Source: JBFLXB01 sp964570625 (lineage in GTDB: Bacteria; Nitrospirota; Nitrospiria; 2-01-FULL-66-17). From it: DNA of 64,000 bases. The stretch spans positions 1 through 64,000 of the forward strand of contig CAZMYW010000012.1 in NCBI GenBank assembly GCA_964570625.1. Reading direction: 5' to 3'. Shown here one piece after another: positions 9,058 through 17,326 of the stretch (positions are counted from its first letter, which is position 1; each line of letters begins with the position of its first letter). The position numbers and the translations under genes are program-made. The notes under the pieces are model-generated. The model did not search any database. It was not told where the DNA came from and was given only the letters and a program-made list of their open reading frames with translations.

Positions 9058-9396
9058 TTACGATCCGACACTCACCACATCCACTTCGATCGTTCCGTCC
9101 ACCACCCGCACGGGAAACGTGCGCAGCTGCTCGCCGCGCAGATATGGAGATCGGCCGGTACGTACGTCGAACCGCCAGCCATGGAAGGGACACGCCACGA
9201 TCGCTCCGTCCGGGCCGCCAAGCACGCCACGGGCCAGCGGTCCACCCGCGTGTGGACAGACGTTATCAATGGCGTACAACGAGCCCTTCACGTTGAACAG
9301 GGCGATGGACGCGTCCTCGATCTGCACGGCCAGAGAGGCGCCAGGCGGCAGGTCGGTCACCGCCACCACCCTGACAAACCGCGTCGTGTCAGCCAT
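9058..9396 (-). CDS. Rieske [2Fe-2S] ferredoxin-like protein
   Basis: This 112-residue soluble protein has the full Rieske cluster motif, CPHAGG (about 47) and CPFHGW (about 69), giving the two Cys and two His ligands. No signal peptide or catalytic partner domain is present. Size and the LYAIDNVCPHAGGPL form resemble NirD-like or dioxygenase ferredoxin subunits. No oxygenase or nitrite reductase large subunit lies nearby. It is the last of five small minus-strand genes dealing with redox and sulfur. Confidence 0.9.
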   Translation of the reverse strand: MADTTRFVRVVAVTDLPPGASLAVQIEDASIALFNVKGSLYAIDNVCPHAGGPLARGVLGGPDGAIVACPFHGWRFDVRTGRSPYLRGEQLRTFPVRVVDGTIEVDVVSVGS

Positions 9397-9443
9397 TGGC
9401 GGGAGATGATCGAACCACGGTCAACGCGTGATGGGGTCCTTGA

Positions 9444-9803
9444 CTAGCGGTAGTGCGGGACTTTGGGATCAACGGTGCTCGACCACGCCTCAATGCCGCC
9501 CGAGAGATTCTTGAGCTTGGTGAATCCGTGTTGTTGAAGATAGTGGAGGGCTTTCAGGCTCCGCACACCCATGTGGCAGTAGACCACGATCTCGTCGTTC
9601 TGATGCAACTCGGCCTTGCGGGTCTCTAACTCCCGCAACGGGATCAGTTTGGCGCCTTCAATACGGGCAATATCCCATTCCCATTGTTCGCGAACGTCCA
9701 GAAGGACGATCTTTTCGCCTTGGTCCAGCCGCTGCTTCACCTCGGTCCCGTCGACGTTGACCCCGCCAGGAGTTTGATCGTATCGGTTGAAAACGTTGAA
9801 CAT
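9444..9803 (-). CDS. Rhodanese-like sulfurtransferase
   Basis: This is a 119-residue single-domain rhodanese. It starts with LLDVREQWEWDIARI, the usual first-strand motif. The active-site loop is CHMGVRS, with the catalytic Cys at about residue 80. The domain ends with LSGGIEAW. It carries persulfide sulfur between donors and acceptors in the cytoplasm. It lies 12 nt after the MBL-fold gene, suggesting a shared transcript. Confidence 0.9.
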   Translation of the reverse strand: MFNVFNRYDQTPGGVNVDGTEVKQRLDQGEKIVLLDVREQWEWDIARIEGAKLIPLRELETRKAELHQNDEIVVYCHMGVRSLKALHYLQQHGFTKLKNLSGGIEAWSSTVDPKVPHYR

Positions 9804-9815
9804 CGACGTTCTCCT

Positions 9816-10427
9816 TTAGACTCCACGCCCGGTCGTGGCAAGGCGCTCAATTGCCGCCCGGCCGCCGGTCGGGAGAGACTCGCCGTCCCCAACCAAGACG
9901 GCATCATATTCGTACTGCGGATCCAAGAGCACGCGCAGTCCCGAGCGGGCCTTGGCCGGGTCCGCAAACTTGTCGTCGGGCAACATCCCCAGCGCGCCCG
10001 GCGGCCGCCCGATCGCGGCGTCGCCAAGGATCAACACCCGTTGACCGGCCGACCACAACGCGGACTCTCCGGGCGACTTGGAGTCCGGCACGCGGATCGC
10101 CGCCAGCGCCCCGGGGAGCTGGCTACCGCCGTCGTAGGTGCGATCGAACCGCACGTCGATCCAGGCCGTGTCCGCCGCAGGCACCCAAACTGGTACGCCG
10201 TAGGCCCGTTGACAGTCCGCGATCTCGCGTACGTGATCGCGATTGGTCAAGACAATCGCAGTCGGGCCGCCCTGTCGCTGGATCTCGGCACGATCAGCCT
10301 CGCTCAGCGGCGGTGGGTCGATGAGCACGCGGTCTTCCTTCGCCACGACGAAGTGGCCGTTGAAGTTAATCTGTTTCTCGGCTGAAAACCACGACCACTC
10401 GTGTACGCCGGGCAGGATCTCACGCAC
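9816..10427 (-). CDS. Metallo-beta-lactamase-fold protein with degenerate metal motif
   Basis: This 203-residue protein begins like an MBL-fold hydrolase (ILPGVHEWSWFSAEKQINFNGHFVV). Where the HxHxDH motif is expected it has TNRDHVREIADC. The later VLILGDAAIG segment corresponds to the conserved Gly-Asp region. The zinc site is therefore reduced, as in some catalytically weak or repurposed MBL proteins. The GTG start lies 2 nt after the upstream stop. Placed between the DUF971 pair and a rhodanese; its substrate is unknown. Confidence 0.65.
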   Translation of the reverse strand: MREILPGVHEWSWFSAEKQINFNGHFVVAKEDRVLIDPPPLSEADRAEIQRQGGPTAIVLTNRDHVREIADCQRAYGVPVWVPAADTAWIDVRFDRTYDGGSQLPGALAAIRVPDSKSPGESALWSAGQRVLILGDAAIGRPPGALGMLPDDKFADPAKARSGLRVLLDPQYEYDAVLVGDGESLPTGGRAAIERLATTGRGV

Positions 10428-10429
10428 AG

Positions 10430-10681
10430 TCAGCCCCCGGCCGACAAATCCTTGATGGCGTCGTGCACTTTGGCCATGACGTCGGATTCCACGGCGTGAT
10501 CGTCCACCAGATCGATCACATCGTCCTCGGACACCGTCACGAATTTCTTGGCCTTGCCTCGACCCAGCGCGATGAGGAACATCCCGCCGGTAGGCCTGAC
10601 CGGAATCACCACCGTCACGTCCGGGGCGGCCGCATGCACCAACTCGGTCAGCCGTTGTTTCCCGTCATCCCATTCGTCCAT
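10430..10681 (-). CDS. Small conserved-looking hypothetical protein
   Basis: An 83-residue acidic protein with no recognised family. It starts at ATG 10681, reading MDEWDDGKQRLTELV; the longer open frame upstream overlaps the DUF971 gene and is discarded. A mixed alpha/beta pattern is seen (VTVVIPVRP, FLIALGRGKAKKFVTV, then an acidic helix), with no Cys and no signal peptide. It sits between DUF971 and the MBL-fold gene with very short gaps, so it is probably co-transcribed with them. Confidence 0.65.
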   Translation of the reverse strand: MDEWDDGKQRLTELVHAAAPDVTVVIPVRPTGGMFLIALGRGKAKKFVTVSEDDVIDLVDDHAVESDVMAKVHDAIKDLSAGG

Positions 10682-10697
10682 CGATCTGCCGTAGGAC

Positions 10698-11051
10698 TTA
10701 TGACAAGGCCGATAACGGCGTGGCCAGACACCCCGCACAGGGGCACACCTTGCGAAGCAGGTCAAACGCGTAGATCCCGGTGGTATGCCCGTCGCTCCAG
10801 TCGATCTGAATGCCGTACTGGCCGACCGGTGCAATCTTGAGCGCGCGGATATCCTGCGGGATCGAGTCCATCGAAATGCGCCTCTTCCCGGTCCATTCGT
10901 CCACACACGCCGCACACTGACAGATCCCACGCAGGTAGCGGGTGCTGTAGGAGCCTTCGTGACCGTCCTCCCACCTGATCCGGATCACGGTTTCGCCGAC
11001 TTTCGCGATTTCAACTGGTCGGTGCATGACGGGCATACCGGCGGATCTCAT
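10698..11051 (-). CDS. DUF971 (GBBH-like N-terminal) domain protein
   Basis: This is a protein of up to 117 residues; ATGs at codons 6 and 9 are alternative starts. It has the DUF971 pattern: VIRIRWEDGHEGSYSTRYLR, then a CQCAAC cluster, and later IDWSDGHTTGIYAFDLLR with CPCAGC. The paired WxDGH motifs and Cys clusters suggest metal binding. The family is found fused to or beside Fe-S carrier and hydroxylase proteins. It is the first gene of the small redox/sulfur run ending at 9058. Confidence 0.8.
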   Translation of the reverse strand: MRSAGMPVMHRPVEIAKVGETVIRIRWEDGHEGSYSTRYLRGICQCAACVDEWTGKRRISMDSIPQDIRALKIAPVGQYGIQIDWSDGHTTGIYAFDLLRKVCPCAGCLATPLSALS

Positions 11052-11224
11052 TGGAAGTCGTACTCTACTCCATCGCTCTGTCCTGGCGCAACTCCGTCCC
11101 GCGCCCTCATCAAGGCGCGGCCTGTCGCCAACGGCGACGGCTCGGATGGCGAAGCAGCCGGGACCGTGCTTGCCGCGTTGCGCAGGACTGTGTTATGTAC
11201 ACCCACGGTTGATCTCGTGACGCG

Positions 11225-13702
11225 ATGAATCCCAAGTACGATCCCAAAACCGTCGAAAGCCACTGGCAAACCGCGTGGGAAACGTCCGGCCTGTTTACGA
11301 CGCCCGACCTCGACGCGCGACCGACATTCTATTGTCTGGTCATGTTTCCCTATCCCTCCGGTCGCATCCACATGGGGCACGTGCGCAACTACACGATCGG
11401 GGACGTGATCGCACGCTACCAGCGGATGCGCGGACGAGCCGTGCTTCACCCCATGGGGTGGGACGCGTTCGGCATGCCGGCGGAGAACGCCGCGATCAAA
11501 CAGGGCGTGCATCCGGCCACCTGGACGTACGATAACATCGCGCACATGCGCACACAGCTCAAGCGCCTCGGCATTTCCTACGACTGGTCTCGGGAGGTCG
11601 CAACGTGTGATCCCGAGTACTACCGATGGAATCAGTGGTTTTTTCTGAAAATGTACGAACGGGGGTTGGCGTACAAGAAATTCTCGGCGGTGAACTGGTG
11701 CCCGTCGTGCGAAACCGTGCTCGCCAACGAGCAGGTGGTGGATGGCGGGTGCTGGCGCTGCGACACACCGGTCACGTCGCGCGAGTTGTCACAGTGGTTC
11801 TTCAAAATCACGGCCTACGCCGAGGAGCTGCTCGCGTGGTGCGACCGCCTCACCGGCTGGCCCGAGCGCGTGCTCACCATGCAGCGCAACTGGATCGGCC
11901 GCAGCACCGGCGTGGAGGTCGATTTTCCGGTCGAAGACCGCTCGGCCACGATTCGGATCTTCACCACCCGGCCCGACACCATCTTCGGCGTCACGTTCAT
12001 GACGTTGGCGCCGGAGCACCCCTTGATGGAGCCCCTGATCGCGGGCAAACCCGAAGCAACGGCGGTGCGCACGTTCATCGAGCGCGTCAAGTCCCAGGAC
12101 ACCCGCGCCCGCACCGATGACGCGGCCGCTAAAGACGGTGTGTTCACCGGCGCCTACGCGACCAATCCCCTGAGCGGAACCCGGATCCCGATCTGGGTCG
12201 GGAACTTCGTGCTCATGGGGTACGGCACCGGCGCGGTGATGGCCGTCCCCGCGCACGATCAACGCGACTTTGACTTTGCCCGTCGACACGACTTGCCGAT
12301 CCGCATCGTCATCCAAAACCCCGCGGGGACCCTTCAGACCGATCGGCTCGACGTCGCATACGTGGACGAGGTCGGACGATTGGTTGATTCCGGCGAGTTT
12401 TCCGCGCTCGAACCGATCGAGGCCCAGCGCCGCATTGCCGAAGCGATTGAACAGCGACAACTGGGGCGCCGCGTCGTCAACTATCGGTTGCGCGACTGGG
12501 GCATTTCGCGTCAGCGCTATTGGGGTACGCCGATTCCCATCGTGTATTGCGAGCGCTGCGGGGTCGTGGCCGTTCCTGACCACCAGCTTCCCGTGACCTT
12601 GCCGCACGACGTGCCGTTCACCGGGCGCGGGGGGTCCCCGTTGAGCGACAGTCGCGCGTTCATCGAGACCACCTGCCCGACATGCGGCGCCCTGGCCCGC
12701 CGGGAAACCGACACGATGGACACCTTCGTGGACTCCTCGTGGTACTTCCTCAAGTACACACGCCGGTTGTCTCGTACGGACCAGCCGTTCGACGGCGAAT
12801 CCGCCGACCGCTGGATGCCGGTCGACCAATATATCGGCGGGATCGAACACGCGGTGTTGCACCTGCTCTACGCGCGGTTTTTTACCAAGGTGATCCGCGA
12901 TCTGGGACTGATTCAGGTCGACGAGCCGTTTACCGGACTGCTCACCCAAGGCATGGTGATCAAGGGCGGGACGAAGATGTCGAAATCCAAAGGCAACGTG
13001 GTGGACCCGGATCAGCTCGTGGCGACCTACGGCGCCGATACCGCCCGCCTGTTCATGTTGTTCGCCGCGCCCCCGGAAAAAGACCTCGAGTGGAGTGACG
13101 ATGGCGTGGAAGGGTCACATCGTTTTTTGGGACGCGTGTGGCGTCTCGTCGCGACGTGGGTCGGAGCCCCGACACCCGATGCGTCGTCCGACCCGTCGGA
13201 CGACGCGGCTGACCGCGTATACCGCGCCCGGCACCGGACCATTCAGCGGGTCACCGACGACGTCGAGGACCACTACCACTTCAATACCGCGGTCGCGGCC
13301 TTGATGGAGTACGTCAACACCCTGTCGGAATTCCGTCCCGGCGGATCGCCGGGGCTTCGCGCCGCCATCCTCGAAGCGCTGGACACCCTGGCCATCTTGC
13401 TGGCGCCGTTTGCGCCCCATCTGGCCGAACAATTGTGGGCCGAGTTGGGCCACCAGCCGTCGGTCAGCCGACAGACGTGGCCGACGGCCGATCCTGCGTG
13501 GCTGGTCGATTCTCACGTCACTGTGCCGGTCCAGATCAACGGCAAATTGCGGGGCACTATTCTCGTGGCCGCAACGGCGACTCAAGACGCGGTGGTCGCC
13601 GCCGCGCTGGCCGACTCCAAAATACGCGGGTGGATCGGCGAACGGACGCCCGCAAAAATCGTGTATGTCCCGGGGCGACTGGTGAACTTTGTTTTCCCCT
13701 AA
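11225..13702 (+). CDS. leuS: Leucyl-tRNA synthetase
   Basis: An 825-residue class I synthetase. The HIGH motif reads HMGH in PYPSGRIHMGHVRNYT (about residue 45), and the KMSKS loop is GGTKMSKSKGN (about 580). A CP1 editing domain with TTRPDTIFG (about 245) and CysX2Cys zinc-binding pairs are present. The C-terminal domain ends VYVPGRLVNFVFP, the usual tail. Length and motifs are normal. It heads a leuS-lptE-holA run. Confidence 0.98.
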   Translation: MNPKYDPKTVESHWQTAWETSGLFTTPDLDARPTFYCLVMFPYPSGRIHMGHVRNYTIGDVIARYQRMRGRAVLHPMGWDAFGMPAENAAIKQGVHPATWTYDNIAHMRTQLKRLGISYDWSREVATCDPEYYRWNQWFFLKMYERGLAYKKFSAVNWCPSCETVLANEQVVDGGCWRCDTPVTSRELSQWFFKITAYAEELLAWCDRLTGWPERVLTMQRNWIGRSTGVEVDFPVEDRSATIRIFTTRPDTIFGVTFMTLAPEHPLMEPLIAGKPEATAVRTFIERVKSQDTRARTDDAAAKDGVFTGAYATNPLSGTRIPIWVGNFVLMGYGTGAVMAVPAHDQRDFDFARRHDLPIRIVIQNPAGTLQTDRLDVAYVDEVGRLVDSGEFSALEPIEAQRRIAEAIEQRQLGRRVVNYRLRDWGISRQRYWGTPIPIVYCERCGVVAVPDHQLPVTLPHDVPFTGRGGSPLSDSRAFIETTCPTCGALARRETDTMDTFVDSSWYFLKYTRRLSRTDQPFDGESADRWMPVDQYIGGIEHAVLHLLYARFFTKVIRDLGLIQVDEPFTGLLTQGMVIKGGTKMSKSKGNVVDPDQLVATYGADTARLFMLFAAPPEKDLEWSDDGVEGSHRFLGRVWRLVATWVGAPTPDASSDPSDDAADRVYRARHRTIQRVTDDVEDHYHFNTAVAALMEYVNTLSEFRPGGSPGLRAAILEALDTLAILLAPFAPHLAEQLWAELGHQPSVSRQTWPTADPAWLVDSHVTVPVQINGKLRGTILVAATATQDAVVAAALADSKIRGWIGERTPAKIVYVPGRLVNFVFP

Positions 13703-14261
13703 CCGTTTCGCCCCAATGCTGGCCGCCCTCATGTTCGTTGCGGGCTGCGGCTACAGCATGATGTCAGCGCCCCAGGAACCGGGGAGGGGATCGGTGGCGG
13801 TGCCGCTGTTTGACAACCGGACGTTCGAACCAATTCTCGAAGCGCGAGTCACCGAGCGGGTCAAGACTCGATTGGTTTCGACTGGCCCATGGCGGGTCGT
13901 GAACAACCCGAAGCGCGCCGCGCTGGTGATTCGCGGGGCGGTGACGGCCTTCGGCGTCACCACCCTGTCCTTCGACGCCGCTGATCCTTCGCAGGCGCCG
14001 ACTCGACCGCTGGAGCAGCAGATCTCTATCACGGCCGATGTGACGGCGGAATCGGATCAACACACACCGCTTCGGATGATCCTCACCGGCACCGCGGAAT
14101 ACACCCAAACCAGCGACAGCTTGCAGACGCGCGCCGCCAAGAACCGCGCGATCGAGGAGGCGAGCGATGGGGTGGCCGAGGCCTTAGTGGCCCGTATACG
14201 CGCGCACCGGTGGGAGAAGGCCGCCGCACCGACACCAGCGGGGGCGCCGGTCTCGCCATGA
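13689..14261 (+). CDS. lptE: LPS-assembly lipoprotein LptE-like
   Basis: A 190-residue lipoprotein with a signal peptide ending in a VAGC lipobox (Cys at about 20) when read from the TTG at 13689, which overlaps leuS by 14 nt; ATG 13716 is an alternative but gives a shorter signal. The mature part (GYSMMSAP, VPLFDNRTFEP, LVSTG) follows LptE, which plugs the LptD translocon in the outer membrane. The leuS-lptE-holA order is common in Gram-negative bacteria. It overlaps holA by 4 nt. Confidence 0.85.
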   Translation: MFSPNRFAPMLAALMFVAGCGYSMMSAPQEPGRGSVAVPLFDNRTFEPILEARVTERVKTRLVSTGPWRVVNNPKRAALVIRGAVTAFGVTTLSFDAADPSQAPTRPLEQQISITADVTAESDQHTPLRMILTGTAEYTQTSDSLQTRAAKNRAIEEASDGVAEALVARIRAHRWEKAAAPTPAGAPVSP

Positions 14262-15346
14262 CTCCCCAGGAACTCACCAAGCGCCTCAGCGCGGGACAGA
14301 TCGAGCCGATCTATCTCGTGGTCGGTGAGGAATCCTGGCTGGTCGACGAGGCCCTGACCACGCTCCGCCGTTCCGCGTCCGCGCCCGACGATCTGATGAA
14401 CACCCATGTGTTTTCGGGCGCGGAGGTGAGTCCGTCGCACATTGTGGCGATCGCCCAAACGCTCCCGGCCTCCGCGCCCCGGCGACTGATCGTCGTTCGG
14501 GATGCCGAACGGCTTGCCGCGTCCGACACGCTGGTCGGATATTGCGCCGATCCCGCGCCTTCGACCTGTTTGGTGTTCGTGATGACCAAACTCGATCGGC
14601 GCAAGTCCTGGATACAGGCACTGGTGAATCGCGCCACCACGGTGTCGTGTGACCCCTTGAAACCGGCTGGACTGAAAGCGTGGCTCCAGCGGGAAACCGC
14701 GACACGAGGCCTTTCGCTCAGCGAGGAAGCGGTTGCGTATCTTGTGGCGCGTGCCGACGGCAGCCTGCGCGCCCTGCTTCAGGACCTCGAAAAACTCGCA
14801 CTGAGCCGACCGCAGGGGCAAAAAACGCCCGCCGGGATCGAAGAGATCGTCGCGCTATCGCCGGGCAGCGCGGCGGTCTCCGTGTTCGATTGGGCGCATG
14901 CCGTGGCTCTGGGGCGAGTCAACGAGGCCGTCGCGTACGCACACCGACTCGTGCGTGACGAAGCGCCATTGCTGTTATTGTCGATTCTGGCCGGACAGTG
15001 GCGAAAAATGATCCGTTATCGCGCGCTCGTTGACGAGGGCGCCTCCCCGTCCAAGGCGTTGCACGCCCTCGGCCTGCCGCCGTTTGCGGCGAGCCGCGTC
15101 TCGGAAGGCGCTCAGCGGCGGACGCTCCCCGACCTGATCGGAGGATTGACATGGTGTATGGAAACAGACGCCGCAATCAAAGGGGGTGCGTTGTCTCCCG
15201 CCCTCGCGATCGAGCGATTGATGCTGGCGTTATGTCAGAGCCCCCAGCCCCCACCCGGACGGGCCGTGACCGGGCCGTGGTGGTCCAGGCTGTCAGCCCG
15301 CCGGCAGGCGGTTGGTGTGGCGGGTCAGGCGCGAAACCAACCGTGA
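14258..15346 (+). CDS. holA: DNA polymerase III delta subunit
   Basis: A 362-residue clamp-loader subunit that opens the beta clamp. The start ATG overlaps the lptE stop (ATGA). The N-terminal half has the typical IYLVVGEESWLVDEAL opening; the middle has LDRRKSWIQALV and helical lid parts; the C-terminal helices include LLLLSILAGQWRKM. The last 18 codons run antisense over the end of rpsT, and the tail past about residue 330 is Pro/Arg-rich and probably unstructured. Confidence 0.9.
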   Translation: MTPQELTKRLSAGQIEPIYLVVGEESWLVDEALTTLRRSASAPDDLMNTHVFSGAEVSPSHIVAIAQTLPASAPRRLIVVRDAERLAASDTLVGYCADPAPSTCLVFVMTKLDRRKSWIQALVNRATTVSCDPLKPAGLKAWLQRETATRGLSLSEEAVAYLVARADGSLRALLQDLEKLALSRPQGQKTPAGIEEIVALSPGSAAVSVFDWAHAVALGRVNEAVAYAHRLVRDEAPLLLLSILAGQWRKMIRYRALVDEGASPSKALHALGLPPFAASRVSEGAQRRTLPDLIGGLTWCMETDAAIKGGALSPALAIERLMLALCQSPQPPPGRAVTGPWWSRLSARRQAVGVAGQARNQP

Positions 15347-15562
15347 CGCACGGTTTCGGTGAATGAGGTTCTTGGAAGCCGCCCGAGACAGAGAGGGGAC
15401 CATGTCCGCGAGTGCTTGTTTCGCACCTGCGGTATCCCGCGCGGTGACGGCAGTTCTCACCTTCTTGACCGCGGTCTTGAGCGCCGCCATCATGGTGCGG
15501 TTGTGTTGACGCCGGCGCAGGGCTTGCCGGTCCTTCTTGATCGCCGAGGCGTGAACCCCCAT
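15293..15562 (-). CDS. rpsT: 30S ribosomal protein S20
   Basis: An 89-residue basic helical protein that binds 16S rRNA. The start ATG is preceded by an AAGGAG ribosome-binding site; the longer open frame upstream is not coding. Motifs such as KKDRQALRRRQHNR and ALADMVPSLSRAASKNLIHRN are typical. It lies on the opposite strand to its neighbours and its 3' end overlaps that of holA by 54 nt. Confidence 0.96.
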   Translation of the reverse strand: MGVHASAIKKDRQALRRRQHNRTMMAALKTAVKKVRTAVTARDTAGAKQALADMVPSLSRAASKNLIHRNRASRLVSRLTRHTNRLPAG

Positions 15563-15742
15563 ACAATTCTCCTTCTGCTCCACAACGGCCGCAACCAGGC
15601 GCCCATTCGCTCTGGTGGCCATATCAACCGGAAGTCTGTAGCACGCTGAGATGGGCGAAGTCAAGATCGAGATCGCGAGCCTGGTCGCCCCACACCGCCA
15701 GAACCCGCGGCTCGGGATCGCCTCCTCCGTCCGCATGACGCG

Positions 15743-17326
15743 ATGAACGAAACCCGGCAGGTCGTGAAAGCCGCTGGGGTCATCGGCGCCGCCACGCTCC
15801 TCAGCCGCGTGTTGGGGTTCGTACGCGACATGGTGGTGGCCCGCGCGTTCGGTGCCAGCCACGTGGCGGATGCGTTCTACGTCGCCTACCGTATCCCCAG
15901 CCTGTTACGCGAACTGTTCGCCGAAGGCTCCATGTCCGCGGCGTTCGTCCCCGTCTTCACCCAGACCCTGACGACCGAGTCCCGCGACGAAGCTCGTCGC
16001 CTCGCCTGTGCCGCCTTCAGTCTCATTCTTGTCGTGGTCGCCGCCGTGACGGTGCTGGGCATCGTATTCGCTCCGTGGATCGTTGCAGTGATTGCGCCCG
16101 GGTTTGGAGACGATCCGGGCAAGGCCGCGCTGACCACCGATCTCACGAGAATCATGTTTCCGTACCTGTTGTGGATCAGTTTGGCCGCGCTCGCAATGGG
16201 CGTGTTGAACTCTCTGCGCGCGTTTGCGGCACCCGCCTTGTCCCCCGCCTTGTTCAATATTTCGATCATCGCAACGGTCCTGCTCCTCGCTCCGTTTCTG
16301 GACGAACCGGTGACGGCCGTGGCGTGGGGCGTCTTGTTCGGTGGGCTCGCGCAATTGCTCGTTCAAGTGCCGAGCCTCCGGAGCGCCGGCATGGGGTTGG
16401 GGTGGCGGTGGCAACCCGATCACACCGGGCTTCGACGGATGGGGACCCTACTCGTCCCGACCCTAGTCGGGTTGTCCGTGTCCCAGATCAATATCTTCAT
16501 CAACACGCTCCTAGCCTCGTATCTCGTGCGCGGGAGTGTGACCTACCTGTATTATGCCATGCGTCTGGTGCAATTCCCGCTCGGGGTCTTCGGCGTCGCA
16601 CTGTCCACCGCGTTGTTACCCACCATGTCGACCCACGCCGCGAAACAGGACCTGGCTGCGCTGCGCGACACCTTGTCGTTCGGTCTCCGATTGATTCTGT
16701 TCATCACCATCCCGGCCATGGTCGGCTTGATCGCGCTACGCACCCCGATCATCCATGTCTTGTTCGAGCACGGCCGGTTCGTAGCCGAAGACACCGCGGG
16801 GACCGCGGCCGCGGTGCTGGGATACACGGTCGGGCTCTGGGCGTTCGCTGGCGTGCGCGTGGTCGTCCCGGTGTTTTACGCCCGCCAAGACACCAGGACT
16901 CCGGTCGTCGCGGCCGTGCTATCCGTGCTCACCAACGTCGCGCTCAGCCTGGCGTTGATGGGCCCCCTAGCGCACGCGGGGCTCGCGCTCGCGACCGCCG
17001 CGGCATCAGCGTTCAATTTCGTGGTCCTGCTGGCGGTTCTACGCCGTCGGCTCGGCCCATTCGGAGGCAGGCGGGTGGCTCGGTCCGCGGGGCTGGCCGT
17101 GTTGGCCAGTCTTCCAATCGCAGCGATCGGTTGGGGCGTCAGCGGGCTCGCCCTCTGGCAACAGCCCGGCGAATGGCTCGTCAAAATCGCGCTCATCGGC
17201 GCAGCGGTGAGCGCGTCGGCCGTCGGGTACGCGTGGGTCCAGTCCGCGTGGAAGAGCGAAGAAGCCGCGATGGTGTGGGGGATTCTCAGGCGTCGCAGGC
17301 AGACGCCACCTGCCCAGACAGACTGA
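15743..17326 (+). CDS. murJ: Lipid II flippase MurJ
   Basis: A 527-residue polytopic membrane protein of the MVN/MurJ family with about 14 hydrophobic segments. The opening (GAATLLSRVLGFVRDMVVARAFG) and the conserved RIPSLLRELFAEGSMSAAF segment carry the charged residues needed for lipid II transport. It moves lipid-linked peptidoglycan precursor across the inner membrane. The stop abuts the stop of the FG-GAP lipoprotein gene on the other strand with no gap. Confidence 0.95.
   Translation: MNETRQVVKAAGVIGAATLLSRVLGFVRDMVVARAFGASHVADAFYVAYRIPSLLRELFAEGSMSAAFVPVFTQTLTTESRDEARRLACAAFSLILVVVAAVTVLGIVFAPWIVAVIAPGFGDDPGKAALTTDLTRIMFPYLLWISLAALAMGVLNSLRAFAAPALSPALFNISIIATVLLLAPFLDEPVTAVAWGVLFGGLAQLLVQVPSLRSAGMGLGWRWQPDHTGLRRMGTLLVPTLVGLSVSQINIFINTLLASYLVRGSVTYLYYAMRLVQFPLGVFGVALSTALLPTMSTHAAKQDLAALRDTLSFGLRLILFITIPAMVGLIALRTPIIHVLFEHGRFVAEDTAGTAAAVLGYTVGLWAFAGVRVVVPVFYARQDTRTPVVAAVLSVLTNVALSLALMGPLAHAGLALATAAASAFNFVVLLAVLRRRLGPFGGRRVARSAGLAVLASLPIAAIGWGVSGLALWQQPGEWLVKIALIGAAVSASAVGYAWVQSAWKSEEAAMVWGILRRRRQTPPAQTD

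Noticed and set aside
11789..12949. 386-codon minus-strand frame
   Set aside because: It lies wholly under leuS and shows no domain.
15651..15746. 31-codon frame ending in the murJ start (ATGA-like overlap)
   Set aside because: No ribosome site, no recognisable motif; more likely murJ leader.
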